64,000 nt of DNA from Chryseobacterium sp. 52 (GCF_002754245.1 NZ_PEEX01000001.1:2088001-2152000); one strand, 5' to 3'; shown: positions 7,607-15,880, counted from the stretch's first letter. Notes: generated by a model from the sequence alone, not told the origin. Program-made: numbers and translations.

Positions 7607-9595
7607 ATGCCTGCAACACCTTTAAATACAATATTAAACTGGTTTGAAACCGGAGACTTTCCCACACAGGAGCAGTTTGCCGCTTCGTGGTCTTCATTTT
7701 ACCATAAGGACGAATTTATCCCTATGGATAAAGTCGAAAATCTTAACACCAAATTACAGGATAAAACAGATAAAACGGTATATGAAGCGCATTTAACCAA
7801 TCCAGATGCGCACAATACCACGCTTGCGAAATTAGATGGTTCCAACCTGAATGATGTTAATATTCAGGCGTGGAAAGCAATACTACAGGTTGGGGAACTT
7901 CCTTCCAATATTGCTTTAATAGATGATATCCCGAATGCCTTACAAGGTAATGTATGGACGAAAGAGCAAAGCCACGCATTATATATACTCCTGGAGGATT
8001 TTGTTTTAAACGGAAAAATCAGAGCGGATAAAATTGAAGCTTTAGGGCTAACAGAGCTTATCCCGGTGACACAAACTTCTTTAGCGGCATTCATGGCGAA
8101 TAATGCCAATTACACCTACGAAAAAAACGATATGATCGCCATTCCTGATGGAAACGGTAACTATTCGTTATACATATTCAGAGGCGGCAGTAAAACCACA
8201 TCAGGCAATTATATTGCAACCGGATTAAGCAACATAACTATTGCAATGGTGCAGGGCTTGCAGGCTGCTTTAGATGCTAAGCTCGACAAACCGAGCGGAA
8301 ACGGTAATTTCTTTGTAAACAGAAACGGAGCTGCTACGGGTTACAGAATAATAAATCCTGCATCTAACTATCTTTTGTTATGGAATGGTACTGATTTCAC
8401 AGGTTCGGACATTTACAATAATTCGGGTAAATACGGAATTGGAACCACATCACCAAGTGAAATGCTACACCTGAATAACGGTAGGGTTCGTTCTAAGGCA
8501 GTTGTTTTGGATGATAATACGGAACAGCTTCCGGGACAGATCACCTACTATAACCGTAGATTTAGGGGAACTGATGTTTCGGGAGTAGCTCGTGATTTTA
8601 TGTATCGTGATTTTGCTGATATGATTGGATTGTGGTCAATATTTACACAGTCGCAATTGACGGAATGGAAAACCATAGCAAATGGAGGTTGGACAACTGC
8701 AACAATGTCTATTTTTTTGATTAACCCTATTGTTGTAGACAACTCCAATAATAATAAATATGTCTCTCTTATTGGCGCTAATCTTAACCTTAATCCTGCT
8801 TCATTCTCAGTAACTATTGTAGATATTAGCGGTAATACTATAGCTGTTGTACCAAATTCACAGGTTAACGTCAGTAATACTTCCGGTCAAAATTTAATCT
8901 TTTATTTTAATTTCTCCACCATCCCGGCAGGAACATATAAAATAAAACTTTGGAACGGGGTCGCAACATATACATCCGGAGTTACATTCAGAGTTGCGAC
9001 TTCAGTGGATCATATTGATTTAAGTGGCATAACATGGAATACCTTAGTATATGAAAACCTGTTTAATACCGACACGATTGCGAACAACACACTATATGCG
9101 ATTAATGCGAAAACTAAAGATGCAAATGGTAATGCCATAACATATCCGGGTAGTGGAATTTTCACCACTGCTGGACTGAGTTCGGCATTATGCACAATGA
9201 ATGACAATTTTGTTATTGAAATTGGTTTATTTTTCAATTCCGATCCTGCTTTGAGAGATAGTTTGGGAGGGCTGGCTATTGATACAGTTAATTCATTAGC
9301 TAATACTTTAATCGCCGGCGCGAGAGTTCAGAGAGGGCAATTTAAAACGCTCGGGGATGTTCCGGTGCCGGGAGCTACCCTTTCCAATAATCAAAGGATC
9401 ATATTTGCTAAATCTGAAAATATACTTACAACAGTGCTTTACACGAGCAGTGGCTCAATAAGTTCCATTACAAATGTTACTGTAGATAATACACCGGTAA
9501 AATTAAAATCAATTCGGGGAAACTATGACGCTGCTCCAAGCTCCTATAATGATGCCTTATTTAACCTTCAAATCATAAACGCCTATAAATTTTAA
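7607..9595 (+). CDS. Large phage tail fibre / receptor-binding protein
   Basis: This 662-residue protein has no signal peptide. The N-terminal 100 residues (LNWFETGDFPTQEQFAASW, then DKVENLNTKLQDKTDKTVY) are typical of Bacteroidota phage fibres that dock to a baseplate. A repeat-like middle (about 215-300) includes ALDAKLDKPSGNG and a GIGTTSPSEMLHLNNG segment, common in trimeric fibre shafts and secreted Bacteroidota proteins. The C-terminal half is beta-rich and Asn/Thr-rich, and probably forms the receptor-binding head. It is the second longest gene of the operon and lies just after the collar-fibre gene, as expected for a host-range protein. Confidence 0.68.
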   Translation: MPATPLNTILNWFETGDFPTQEQFAASWSSFYHKDEFIPMDKVENLNTKLQDKTDKTVYEAHLTNPDAHNTTLAKLDGSNLNDVNIQAWKAILQVGELPSNIALIDDIPNALQGNVWTKEQSHALYILLEDFVLNGKIRADKIEALGLTELIPVTQTSLAAFMANNANYTYEKNDMIAIPDGNGNYSLYIFRGGSKTTSGNYIATGLSNITIAMVQGLQAALDAKLDKPSGNGNFFVNRNGAATGYRIINPASNYLLLWNGTDFTGSDIYNNSGKYGIGTTSPSEMLHLNNGRVRSKAVVLDDNTEQLPGQITYYNRRFRGTDVSGVARDFMYRDFADMIGLWSIFTQSQLTEWKTIANGGWTTATMSIFLINPIVVDNSNNNKYVSLIGANLNLNPASFSVTIVDISGNTIAVVPNSQVNVSNTSGQNLIFYFNFSTIPAGTYKIKLWNGVATYTSGVTFRVATSVDHIDLSGITWNTLVYENLFNTDTIANNTLYAINAKTKDANGNAITYPGSGIFTTAGLSSALCTMNDNFVIEIGLFFNSDPALRDSLGGLAIDTVNSLANTLIAGARVQRGQFKTLGDVPVPGATLSNNQRIIFAKSENILTTVLYTSSGSISSITNVTVDNTPVKLKSIRGNYDAAPSSYNDALFNLQIINAYKF

Positions 9596-9609
9596 TAAAT
9601 TAAATTATC

Positions 9610-10104
9610 ATGAAAAAGGAACTCATATTAACGCCTGAAGTTCAGGCAATAGTAGACGCCATAAAAAACACCGGTAAATCATGGCATGAAATCGCCTTGC
9701 CGGATCATCCTATGTACCCGCAATTTGCTCGCAAATTGGTGGTAACGGGTTTTAATACTCCGGATATGGAAGGAGACGAAGATCGCATTTATGTCAATGT
9801 CCGTCAATATTTGGTGCTGAGGGAAGAAAACAAAATTTATAAGCGGTTAAAAATGCCTGACTGGATGATCCACGAGGGGAATGTAGAGGAAATCATGGGT
9901 GAAAATGGAGTTCTTAAAGGAATTTTACAGACTAAAGATGAAGAAGGTAATGTTATTTCGGAAGTTGAGGAAATCTTAAAAGCTCAATCAGTGCAGTATA
10001 TCCGCTTTCTAATTAAAAGTAAATCGGTGCATTTGGTAGATATTTTCGCTCAGTTTATGGGAATGTATATTCTAATGTTTGACAAAGAAATTAACGATAT
10101 ATAG
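9610..10104 (+). CDS. Phage protein of unknown function
   Basis: This 164-residue soluble acidic protein is not recognised. It follows the large fibre by 14 bases and precedes the small membrane gene by 1 base. There is no signal peptide, membrane segment or metal motif. The middle has a NVRQYLVLREENKIYKRLK segment (residues 57-75), with the remainder mixed alpha/beta. A fibre chaperone is one option, since such genes often follow fibre genes; this is inference from position. Confidence 0.5.
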   Translation: MKKELILTPEVQAIVDAIKNTGKSWHEIALPDHPMYPQFARKLVVTGFNTPDMEGDEDRIYVNVRQYLVLREENKIYKRLKMPDWMIHEGNVEEIMGENGVLKGILQTKDEEGNVISEVEEILKAQSVQYIRFLIKSKSVHLVDIFAQFMGMYILMFDKEINDI

Positions 10105-10105
10105 C

Positions 10106-10522
10106 ATGAAAACAGTATTAAAACTATTGCTTGAGGTTCTGTTTATGGTAATTGGAATACCAATTTTCCTATTACTTTTTGTTATTGGAACCTTTTACAC
10201 ATTCATAAAGCACACTATCAAGTGGGATTATTCTATATCTAAACAGTTTACACCTATCCTGCGGAGCATTAATCTTGTTTTTGATGGTCTTGCCAATGCC
10301 GGAGCCGGTGAGCTGCTAAATGACGCTTTAAAGATTAAAAACGATTATGCACGGTATGGACAGTGGTACGAAACAATATCTGCCGTTACAGGGCTTGTAA
10401 AATTGTATGAAAAAGACACTTGGCTGAGAAAGTTTTTAAAGGTTTTAGGTAAAAATCATTGCGAGGAGGCAATTACGGAAATGCAGGCTTATTATTATAA
10501 CAACATATTTACAAAAAGATGA
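10106..10522 (+). CDS. Small phage protein with N-terminal membrane segment
   Basis: This 138-residue protein has one strong hydrophobic segment at about residues 4-32 and a soluble, basic C-terminal domain. The start is the ATG at 10106, right after the previous stop; a longer frame from 10079 would start inside the preceding gene. It overlaps the next gene by 4 bases (ATGA). Being one of two membrane-anchored proteins at the end of a tail operon, it could take part in lysis or in host membrane effects. No holin family is matched and no endolysin is next to it. Function unknown. Confidence 0.55.
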   Translation: MKTVLKLLLEVLFMVIGIPIFLLLFVIGTFYTFIKHTIKWDYSISKQFTPILRSINLVFDGLANAGAGELLNDALKIKNDYARYGQWYETISAVTGLVKLYEKDTWLRKFLKVLGKNHCEEAITEMQAYYYNNIFTKR

Positions 10523-10872
10523 AACAAATATTTATTGAACATTTCGGCACATTCATAGGGGCTATTCTGACGGGCTTTGCGGGATTTTTATTTGGTAAAA
10601 AGAAAATGCAGGCAGAAGTTGACGGTCTGTCAGCGGATAACGAAGGTAAGGAAATTGAAAACGCCGATAAGTTGGTACGGCTTTATAAAGATGCTATTGA
10701 TGATCTCGGCAGCCGTTATGAATTGAAGTTTAAAGAAGTCACTAGCATGTATGAGATGAAAGTAAAGCTTTTAGAGGATGAAATAAACCTGCATAAACGT
10801 ATTATCATTCAGTTAAAGGAAGAAAACACCATGCTCCGGGGGAAGATAAAAGACAGCGGTATTATACTATAA
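10519..10872 (+). CDS. Membrane-anchored coiled-coil phage protein (possible lysis/spanin-like)
   Basis: This 117-residue protein has one N-terminal membrane segment (residues 8-28, ending GKKK), then a long charged helix (about 30-115) with repeated Leu/Glu/Lys spacing suggesting a coiled coil. A single anchor followed by a coiled coil resembles i-spanins (Rz) and some holin-associated proteins. No endolysin is adjacent, so that role is inference. It ends 1 base before the terminator hairpin at 10874-10901, so it is the last gene of the operon. Confidence 0.55.
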   Translation: MKQIFIEHFGTFIGAILTGFAGFLFGKKKMQAEVDGLSADNEGKEIENADKLVRLYKDAIDDLGSRYELKFKEVTSMYEMKVKLLEDEINLHKRIIIQLKEENTMLRGKIKDSGIIL

Positions 10873-10873
10873 A

Positions 10874-10901
10874 AAAAGCACCTGTGGTGACAGGTGCTTT
10901 T
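10874..10901. terminator. Bidirectional terminator between phage operon and XRE gene
   Basis: A perfect 12-base stem (AAAAGCACCTGT and its complement) with a GGTG loop. The plus strand ends in TTTT and the minus strand in seven T, so it can stop both converging transcripts: the tail operon and the XRE gene. Confidence 0.85.
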
Positions 10902-10915
10902 GAACTTTACGGATT

Positions 10916-11230
10916 TTATTTTCTTGAATTTTTTAATATTTTCAATTCCTCTCGTAACAAGGCAATGTATTCCTGAAGGTCTTTTATTATTGATTTGTAG
11001 AAATTTTCATCCGGAATTGATTCATTATTATATAGTTGCTTGCCCTCATAAATATCCGCAATAGGAACCTCTAAATATTCTGCAAATTTTTCCCATTCTT
11101 TCCAAATTATGCCAACATTGCCGCTTTCCTTTCTGCTAATGTTGGAAACATCCGTTGCAATCAAATCAGCTAACTCTTGCTGAGTAACCCCTTTTTGAAT
11201 CCGTAAATTCCGCAATTTTTCTTTTTTCAT
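10916..11230 (-). CDS. XRE-family transcriptional regulator (phage-type repressor)
   Basis: A 104-residue DNA-binding protein with an N-terminal helix-turn-helix at about residues 5-58: IQKGVTQQELADLIATDVSNIS then a FAEYLEVPIADIY helix. The C-terminal 35 residues form a charged helix likely used for dimerisation. It would act as a repressor. It lies at the prophage's right edge, convergent with the tail operon and sharing its terminator. The preferred start is the ATG at 11230; another ATG lies at 11242 and adds four residues. The region upstream (11245-11298) holds two inverted repeats overlapping a likely promoter, which suggests autoregulation. Confidence 0.85.
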   Translation of the reverse strand: MKKEKLRNLRIQKGVTQQELADLIATDVSNISRKESGNVGIIWKEWEKFAEYLEVPIADIYEGKQLYNNESIPDENFYKSIIKDLQEYIALLREELKILKNSRK

Positions 11231-11244
11231 AGTAAAAATCATTT

Positions 11245-11283
11245 GATGTTTTTGTAAAAATATAAATATTTTATAAAAACATC
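11245..11283. promoter_or_regulatory. Near-perfect inverted repeat upstream of XRE gene (candidate operator)
   Basis: The left arm GATGTTTTTGTAAAAATAT (11245-11263) mirrors 11266-11283, with one substitution and one extra base. It sits 14 bases upstream of the XRE start and overlaps a TATTTTTA box read on the minus strand. That is where a repressor controlling its own gene would bind. Function is inferred. Confidence 0.5.
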
Positions 11284-11284
11284 A

Positions 11285-11298
11285 TACGGATATCCGTA
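11285..11298. promoter_or_regulatory. Perfect 14-base palindrome TACGGATATCCGTA
   Basis: A 14-base perfect palindrome adjacent to the larger inverted repeat. It has no hairpin loop, so it suits a dimeric DNA-binding protein better than a transcript structure. It could be a second operator of the XRE regulator or of a host regulator. Confidence 0.45.
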
Positions 11299-11442
11299 AG
11301 GCTTATAAATGTATTATTGGTATAGAGTTCAGCAGGGTTTAAACGGGCTTTAAATGGTATTTAAAAAAGAATCCAAAATGGATGCTTTTTTGTGTTGAAG
11401 TGTGTACTTTTTTGGACGTTCAGTATTGAATCCTTTGACATT

Positions 11443-11450
11443 TAGTTTTG
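11443..11450 (+). promoter_or_regulatory. Bacteroidota -7 box TAGTTTTG for msrA-msrB
   Basis: It matches TAnnTTTG and lies 15 bases before the ATG at 11466. It also overlaps the TTG at 11448 that would give a longer frame, which argues for the ATG as the true start. No good -33 TTTG was found at the usual distance. Confidence 0.5.
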
Positions 11451-11465
11451 GCGATTATAGAAATA

Positions 11466-12581
11466 ATGGATAAAAAGAAAAAAATGAAAAATATATTTAT
11501 TGTACTCGGAATTATTCTGGGTATCGCAGTGTTTGCTGCAGGATCAGGGCTTTTTAAAAATTCTAAGCCTAAAGAATTAACGAAAGGAAAAGAAAATCAG
11601 GAAATTATGGATAATAAAAATGTCAGAGAAATCTATTTTGCAGGCGGATGTTTTTGGGGGACGGAACACTTTTTCCAGCAGATCCGTGGAGTGGTTGGAA
11701 CTGAAGTGGGATATGCAAACGGGAATACCCAAAATCCTACATATGAAGAGGTGGTAAGCCATACCACAGGTTTTGCAGAAACCGTAAAAGTAAAATATGA
11801 TCCTGAACAGGTTGATCTGAAATTGTTGATCGATCTTTATTTTAAAACAATTGATCCTACAAGTTTAGACAAACAGGGAAATGACAGAGGAAACCAATAC
11901 AGAACGGGGATTTATTTCAGCAATAGATCAGATGAAACTGTAGTGAAAAATGAAGTTCTGAAACTGGCTAAAAATTATTCTCAGCCTGTAATGGTAGAAA
12001 CTGTAGCTTTGAAAAATTTCTACAAAGCGGAAGATTACCACCAGGATTATCTGGATAAAAATCCGGGAGGCTATTGTCATATTGAGCCGGGACTTTTTGA
12101 AATGGCTAAAAATGCCAACCCGCTTCCTAAAGCAAAATACCAGAAGCAGGATAAAAAAGAATTGAAAAAAGAACTTACCGCAGAACAGTATAATGTAACT
12201 CAGGAAAACGGAACAGAAAGACCGTTCCAAAACGAATACTGGAATGAAACCCGTGAAGGAATTTACGTAGACATTACTACAGGTGAACCTTTATTTATTT
12301 CAACAGACAAATTTGAATCCGGATGTGGATGGCCAAGCTTCTCAAAACCGATCACAAAAAAACTGATCGATGAGAAAATGGATAAATCTGCAGGAATGGT
12401 GAGAGTGGAAGTAAGAAGTAAAACAGGAGATGCTCACCTTGGACACGTTTTCACAGACGGTCCTGCAGATAAAGGAGGACTTCGATACTGTATCAACAGT
12501 GCTTCACTGAAGTTTGTTCCAAAAGCCGAAATGGAGAAAAAAGGCTACGGAGAATATATTCCGTTGCTGGATAATAAGTAA
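11466..12581 (+). CDS. msrAB: Fused peptide methionine sulfoxide reductase MsrA-MsrB
   Basis: This 371-residue enzyme reduces both diastereomers of methionine sulfoxide. A hydrophobic anchor or signal at about residues 8-28 suggests a periplasmic position. The MsrA domain (about 55-200) shows GGCFWG with the catalytic Cys at about 62, and a [10 protein letters not shown] segment near 188. The MsrB domain (about 225-360) shows [25 protein letters not shown] and the catalytic [11 protein letters not shown] with Cys at about 342. Paired CxxC zinc cysteines of the other MsrB type are not visible. The order A-B with a single chain is common in bacteria with periplasmic Msr. Start at ATG 11466; the TTG at 11448 overlaps the promoter box. 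Confidence 0.93.
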   Translation: MDKKKKMKNIFIVLGIILGIAVFAAGSGLFKNSKPKELTKGKENQEIMDNKNVREIYFAGGCFWGTEHFFQQIRGVVGTEVGYANGNTQNPTYEEVVSHTTGFAETVKVKYDPEQVDLKLLIDLYFKTIDPTSLDKQGNDRGNQYRTGIYFSNRSDETVVKNEVLKLAKNYSQPVMVETVALKNFYKAEDYHQDYLDKNPGGYCHIEPGLFEMAKNANPLPKAKYQKQDKKELKKELTAEQYNVTQENGTERPFQNEYWNETREGIYVDITTGEPLFISTDKFESGCGWPSFSKPITKKLIDEKMDKSAGMVRVEVRSKTGDAHLGHVFTDGPADKGGLRYCINSASLKFVPKAEMEKKGYGEYIPLLDNK

Positions 12582-12591
12582 TATGAAGGAG

Positions 12592-12611
12592 AGGCCGCTG
12601 AAAAGCGGCCT
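12592..12611 (+). terminator. Terminator after msrA-msrB
   Basis: An eight-base GC-rich stem AGGCCGCT with a GAAA loop, followed by six T in total. It lies 10 bases after the stop and points along the plus strand. Confidence 0.9.
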
Positions 12612-12643
12612 TTTTTGTTTAAAGCAAAATATGAAACTTCCCC

Positions 12644-12668
12644 CGCAGATTTTACAGATAACGCAGAT
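12644..12668. repeat. Short CAGAT-unit repeat
   Basis: Three CAGAT units spaced 9-11 bases apart (CGCAGATTTTA, CAGATAACG, CAGAT). Similar CGCAGATTT strings occur in intergenic spaces of flavobacteria, from memory. It is non-coding here. Confidence 0.45.
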
Positions 12669-12690
12669 GTTTGTGTTTATGTATAGCATC

Positions 12691-12721
12691 AACCTTATAG
12701 GTTTCTAAAACCTATAAGGTT
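12691..12721. repeat. Perfect inverted repeat, 14-base arms
   Basis: AACCTTATAGGTTT at 12691-12704 and its exact complement at 12708-12721 flank a CTA loop. No T tract follows on either strand, so it is less likely a terminator than a REP-like dispersed palindrome. It lies next to the CAGAT-unit repeat. Confidence 0.6.
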
Positions 12722-12748
12722 TAATTGTTATAAAATGAGCATTAAAAA

Positions 12749-12769
12749 AAGTGATCCAAAGGACCACTT
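12749..12769 (-). terminator. Terminator after the ABC permease gene
   Basis: On the minus strand AAGTGGTCC, a TTT loop, then GGATCACTT and a run of T. There is one mismatched pair. It lies 30 bases after the permease stop. Confidence 0.75.
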
Positions 12770-12798
12770 AATATTTTATTTTTTATAATTTCCAGAAT

Positions 12799-13644
12799 CT
12801 ACCAATCTCTTTTTCTAAGGATCCAGTAAGAACCCCAAATAAAGATCACAGACCAAACGGCACAGGCGATCATACTTTCTGTAGGATAATGAGCTTCGTA
12901 TTTTACACCCATTATTTTGACCAAATTCAGTCGCATCAATGGATTGGGGATTAGATTTGACATGCTTTCCAAAGGCAACAGACTCGTGATAAAGAAATCA
13001 TTCTCAAGTGCGGCTTTTCTCTGTTCGCCCTGTATTCCTGTCAATCTCTGATAAAATTCCAGCACTGTTAAAATCTTCTCAACGATCCAGTATGCAAAGA
13101 AACCAAGGAATACAAACATGGATTTTCTCAGTAATACGGAAAGAAACATCAGGAAGGAAAAGAATGTAAAGAGTTTCACAAAATAATTTCCAATATAGTA
13201 AACCTCCTCATAAACTTTTGAAGAATCGGTTACTTTAGAATATTGATGTCCTAAAAACATGGCGAGAATAAATACAATCAATGTGGAAACAGCAGTGAAT
13301 ATTGTGATGGTTATAAGTTTAGAGCCAATAAACTCCTTTCTGCTCAGTCCATCAATGGTATTTTGCTTAAACATCCGGTTTGTAAACTCCTGAGAGATTG
13401 AAAAAACAATAATAAGCCCCAGAAAGATCTTCAGCAGAGCCACGATCCATGTGGTAAAGTTCCATATTTCAGGAAAATTGTAGATACCCTGTTCTTTTAA
13501 ATTGATAGTTCCTCCGAAAATATCAATATCTATCAGCCCGATAAAAAGAAGAGCGATCAGAATAGCAAAGTAAAGGATCGTAAAAACCTTGAATGGTTTG
13601 TAGTTCAGGTTTTTATAATATTCGAGTTTTAATAATTTAAGCAT
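12799..13644 (-). CDS. ABC-2 type transporter permease
   Basis: This 281-residue protein has six likely membrane segments, at about residues 17-37, 60-80, 105-130, 160-175, 178-195 and 255-275. It has no nucleotide-binding motifs, so it is the membrane half of an ABC-2 exporter. It overlaps the ATPase gene by 8 bases, which indicates one operon with the ATPase first. Such BcrB-like or bacitracin-type permeases export peptides, lipids or antibiotics. The substrate here is unknown. It could also be part of a gliding-related exporter, but the ATPase is not clearly GldA-like. Confidence 0.82.
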   Translation of the reverse strand: MLKLLKLEYYKNLNYKPFKVFTILYFAILIALLFIGLIDIDIFGGTINLKEQGIYNFPEIWNFTTWIVALLKIFLGLIIVFSISQEFTNRMFKQNTIDGLSRKEFIGSKLITITIFTAVSTLIVFILAMFLGHQYSKVTDSSKVYEEVYYIGNYFVKLFTFFSFLMFLSVLLRKSMFVFLGFFAYWIVEKILTVLEFYQRLTGIQGEQRKAALENDFFITSLLPLESMSNLIPNPLMRLNLVKIMGVKYEAHYPTESMIACAVWSVIFIWGSYWILRKRDW

Positions 13645-14548
13645 GGGTGTTCGTGTTTTTTACAAGTTCAAGGAATTGAGATTCAAGAGACAGCTTTTTC
13701 TTCGTCAAATGTGAAAGAAAAATTCCCTTTTCAGCAAGCTTCTGATTTAATGCAGAAGCAGAAATTGAAGCATCCTCACGAATCTGGGCTTTGATGATCT
13801 CGCCGTCAGCTTTCACAGCAGTGAACCACTGAAGTTCTTCCAAAGCACTTAAAAGCTGAGTATTGTTATCTGCTTTCAATTCAAAGTATCCGTTATTGGC
13901 AGTCATTTCATCCACTCTTCCACAATAAATCGAGTTTCCTTCTTTTAATACAATCACATGGCTGCATATTTTTTCAATCTCATCCAGAAGATGGCTGGCA
14001 ATGATAATCGTAATGCCCTGTTTAGCAATATTGGTGATGATTTCTCTGATCTGGATAATTCCTTCCGGATCGAGACCGTTGGTAGGTTCATCAAGGATCA
14101 TCACCTCCGGATTGTTCAGCATGGCTGAAGCAATGGACAGACGCTGTTTCATTCCCAGAGAATAGGTTTTGAAAGCATCATTTTTTCTTTCAAAAAGACC
14201 CACTGTTTTCAGAACTTCAGCAATTCTGCTATAAGGAGTTTCTTTGATTTCAGCAACGATCTTAAGATTCGTTTCAGCATCCAAGTAAGGATAAAAATTA
14301 GGCTGTTCAATAATGGCTCCTATTCGCTTAAGCGTATCCGGCTCTGTTCCTTTCTGCCCAAACCAGTACCATTCGCCACTGGTAGGATTGATGGTAGACA
14401 GCAGCATTCCAAATGTAGTAGATTTTCCACTGCCATTAGGTCCCAGTAAACCATAGACGTTTCCTTTTTCTACATCAAATGAGATATTGTTGACAACAGT
14501 TCTTTTGAATTTTTTTGTTAAATTCTTTACTGACAAGATTTTTTCCAT
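13637..14548 (-). CDS. ABC transporter ATP-binding protein (BcrA-like)
   Basis: This 303-residue ATPase has a Walker A GPNGSGKST at about 36-44, a Q-loop segment around AIIEQPN, a signature YSLGMKQRLSI near 129-139 and a Walker B VMILDEP followed by TNGLDPEG. The C-terminal extension past about residue 215 is the small regulatory domain usual in BcrA-type ATPases. It pairs with the downstream ABC-2 permease (8-base overlap). An inverted repeat (14559-14581) lies 10 bases upstream of the start and is a candidate operator. Confidence 0.9.
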   Translation of the reverse strand: MEKILSVKNLTKKFKRTVVNNISFDVEKGNVYGLLGPNGSGKSTTFGMLLSTINPTSGEWYWFGQKGTEPDTLKRIGAIIEQPNFYPYLDAETNLKIVAEIKETPYSRIAEVLKTVGLFERKNDAFKTYSLGMKQRLSIASAMLNNPEVMILDEPTNGLDPEGIIQIREIITNIAKQGITIIIASHLLDEIEKICSHVIVLKEGNSIYCGRVDEMTANNGYFELKADNNTQLLSALEELQWFTAVKADGEIIKAQIREDASISASALNQKLAEKGIFLSHLTKKKLSLESQFLELVKNTNTHA

Positions 14549-14558
14549 GTAATTTGTT

Positions 14559-14581
14559 TTACATAGTAGTAGTCTATGTAA
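14559..14581. promoter_or_regulatory. Inverted repeat TTACATAG-N7-CTATGTAA upstream of the ABC operon
   Basis: Eight-base perfect arms with a TAGTAGT centre, ending 10 bases before the ATPase start. The spacing and length suit a GntR/YtrA-type dimer, which often controls such ABC operons. No regulator gene lies next to it, so the binding protein would be encoded elsewhere. Confidence 0.5.
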
Positions 14582-14765
14582 TTGAGAGAATGTTACAGCG
14601 TTTTGATATTTTTTTCAAGTTGTGTAAAACTCATTTTTTTGATTTAGTGTAATGAGAACCACATGATTATTGTTTTATCTCTGTAACTATTTTGAATATA
14701 TTGCACACAAATTGACAAAATACCAGCTTTACAATATATAATAACCCAATCAAAAAAATATAACT

Positions 14766-15761
14766 ATGAAAATCATTAAATGGATAAAACGGATAGGTAT
14801 GGCATTGCTTTTAATAGTGATTCTGCTATTAATTGCCGGATTTATTTTCGAGAAAATATCACGGGCCAATGCTGAAAAAATTAAACCTGACGGTGAGTTC
14901 GCTGAAGTTGAAAATCATAAGATGCATTACCTGAAGAAAGGAACAGGTGGCCCGACAGTGGTTTTTGAAACAGCTTTCGATCCTGCAGGCCATCTGCAGT
15001 GGTACCATATTCAGGAACATCTTCCTAAAAACCTGACAACATTTTCGTATGACAGATCCGGAATTTTGTGGAGCGAAAGAGGGACAAATCCTAAAACAGG
15101 CGAGAAAATGGCTGAAGAGCTCTACGCCTTGCTGGAAAAGGCAAAAGCCCCGAAACCCTACATCCTTGTTGGTCATTCTTTTGGAGGAATGCTGACGAGA
15201 TTTTTTGTCAAAAAATATCCACAGGACGTTGCAGGAGTGATATTAGTAGACAGTCAGTACCCGAATGATGAAAAATATCTTTCTCCGGACCTCTATAAAA
15301 TGGTCAATCAGTGTCTTCCGGGTGGTTTTTTAAAATTTGCCAACACTTTTGGAGCGGCAAGGCTGATGTTTAAAAATATGTTTCCGGCCGATGCACAATA
15401 TAAATACCAGAACTCTCTCATGCCTGTGTTACTCTACAAAAGTGCAGATGCTGTACTGGAAGAGCAGGATCATATGAAGGATATTAAAAAAGAAGCCTCA
15501 GCAATTCATTCTTTTGGCTCAATTCCTTTGTATGTCATTACGGCTGCAGACAAAACCAGATATGACAGTTTTATTAAAGATCAGAAAATTAAAAATGAAA
15601 TGTTGGGAGCGTGGGATAAAATGCAGAAAGATTTACTGAATTTATCTACTGACAGCAAACAGATTTTGGTGCCCGGAAGCGGTCATTATATCAATCAGGA
15701 TCAGCCCATGGTTATTGAAGAGGCCGTGAACGAAATGTACCATAAAGTCAAAGATAAATAA
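14766..15761 (+). CDS. Alpha/beta hydrolase, membrane-anchored
   Basis: This 331-residue hydrolase has an N-terminal membrane anchor or uncleaved signal (about residues 10-28, with a basic MKIIKWIKR start). The nucleophile elbow is GHSFGG with Ser at about 138. A final GSGHYINQDQP places the catalytic His at about 307. The Asp is probably in the VITAADKT segment near 258. A YDRSG segment at 95-99 fits the haloperoxidase/lipase-like group. The natural substrate is not predictable. It is a single gene with a 217-base divergent intergenic region upstream shared with the ABC operon. Confidence 0.85.
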   Translation: MKIIKWIKRIGMALLLIVILLLIAGFIFEKISRANAEKIKPDGEFAEVENHKMHYLKKGTGGPTVVFETAFDPAGHLQWYHIQEHLPKNLTTFSYDRSGILWSERGTNPKTGEKMAEELYALLEKAKAPKPYILVGHSFGGMLTRFFVKKYPQDVAGVILVDSQYPNDEKYLSPDLYKMVNQCLPGGFLKFANTFGAARLMFKNMFPADAQYKYQNSLMPVLLYKSADAVLEEQDHMKDIKKEASAIHSFGSIPLYVITAADKTRYDSFIKDQKIKNEMLGAWDKMQKDLLNLSTDSKQILVPGSGHYINQDQPMVIEEAVNEMYHKVKDK

Positions 15762-15852
15762 TGTTGCCGTTATTTATCCTTATCCTTTCTTCATTAATTG
15801 ATAAGATGCTAAAATTTAGCTTATTTTCAATAGATTTTTAAGATTAAAATAT

Positions 15853-15860
15853 TAAATTTG
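15853..15860 (+). promoter_or_regulatory. Bacteroidota -7 box TAAATTTG for the AAA gene
   Basis: It matches TAnnTTTG and lies 20 bases before the ATG at 15881. No TTTG was found at the expected -33 distance, so confidence is limited. Confidence 0.45.
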
Positions 15861-15880
15861 ATAGAATTAATCAGTAGTTT

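Noticed and set aside
173..10872. Type VI secretion or extracellular injection system
   Set aside because: A phage-type tape measure and collar fibres are present, and no AAA+ ClpV-like or eCIS ATPase gene is in the block. Prophage or tailocin explains the set better.
12700..12722. Terminator reading of the AACCTTATAGG inverted repeat
   Set aside because: There is no T run on either side, and msrA-msrB already has a strong terminator 80 bases upstream.
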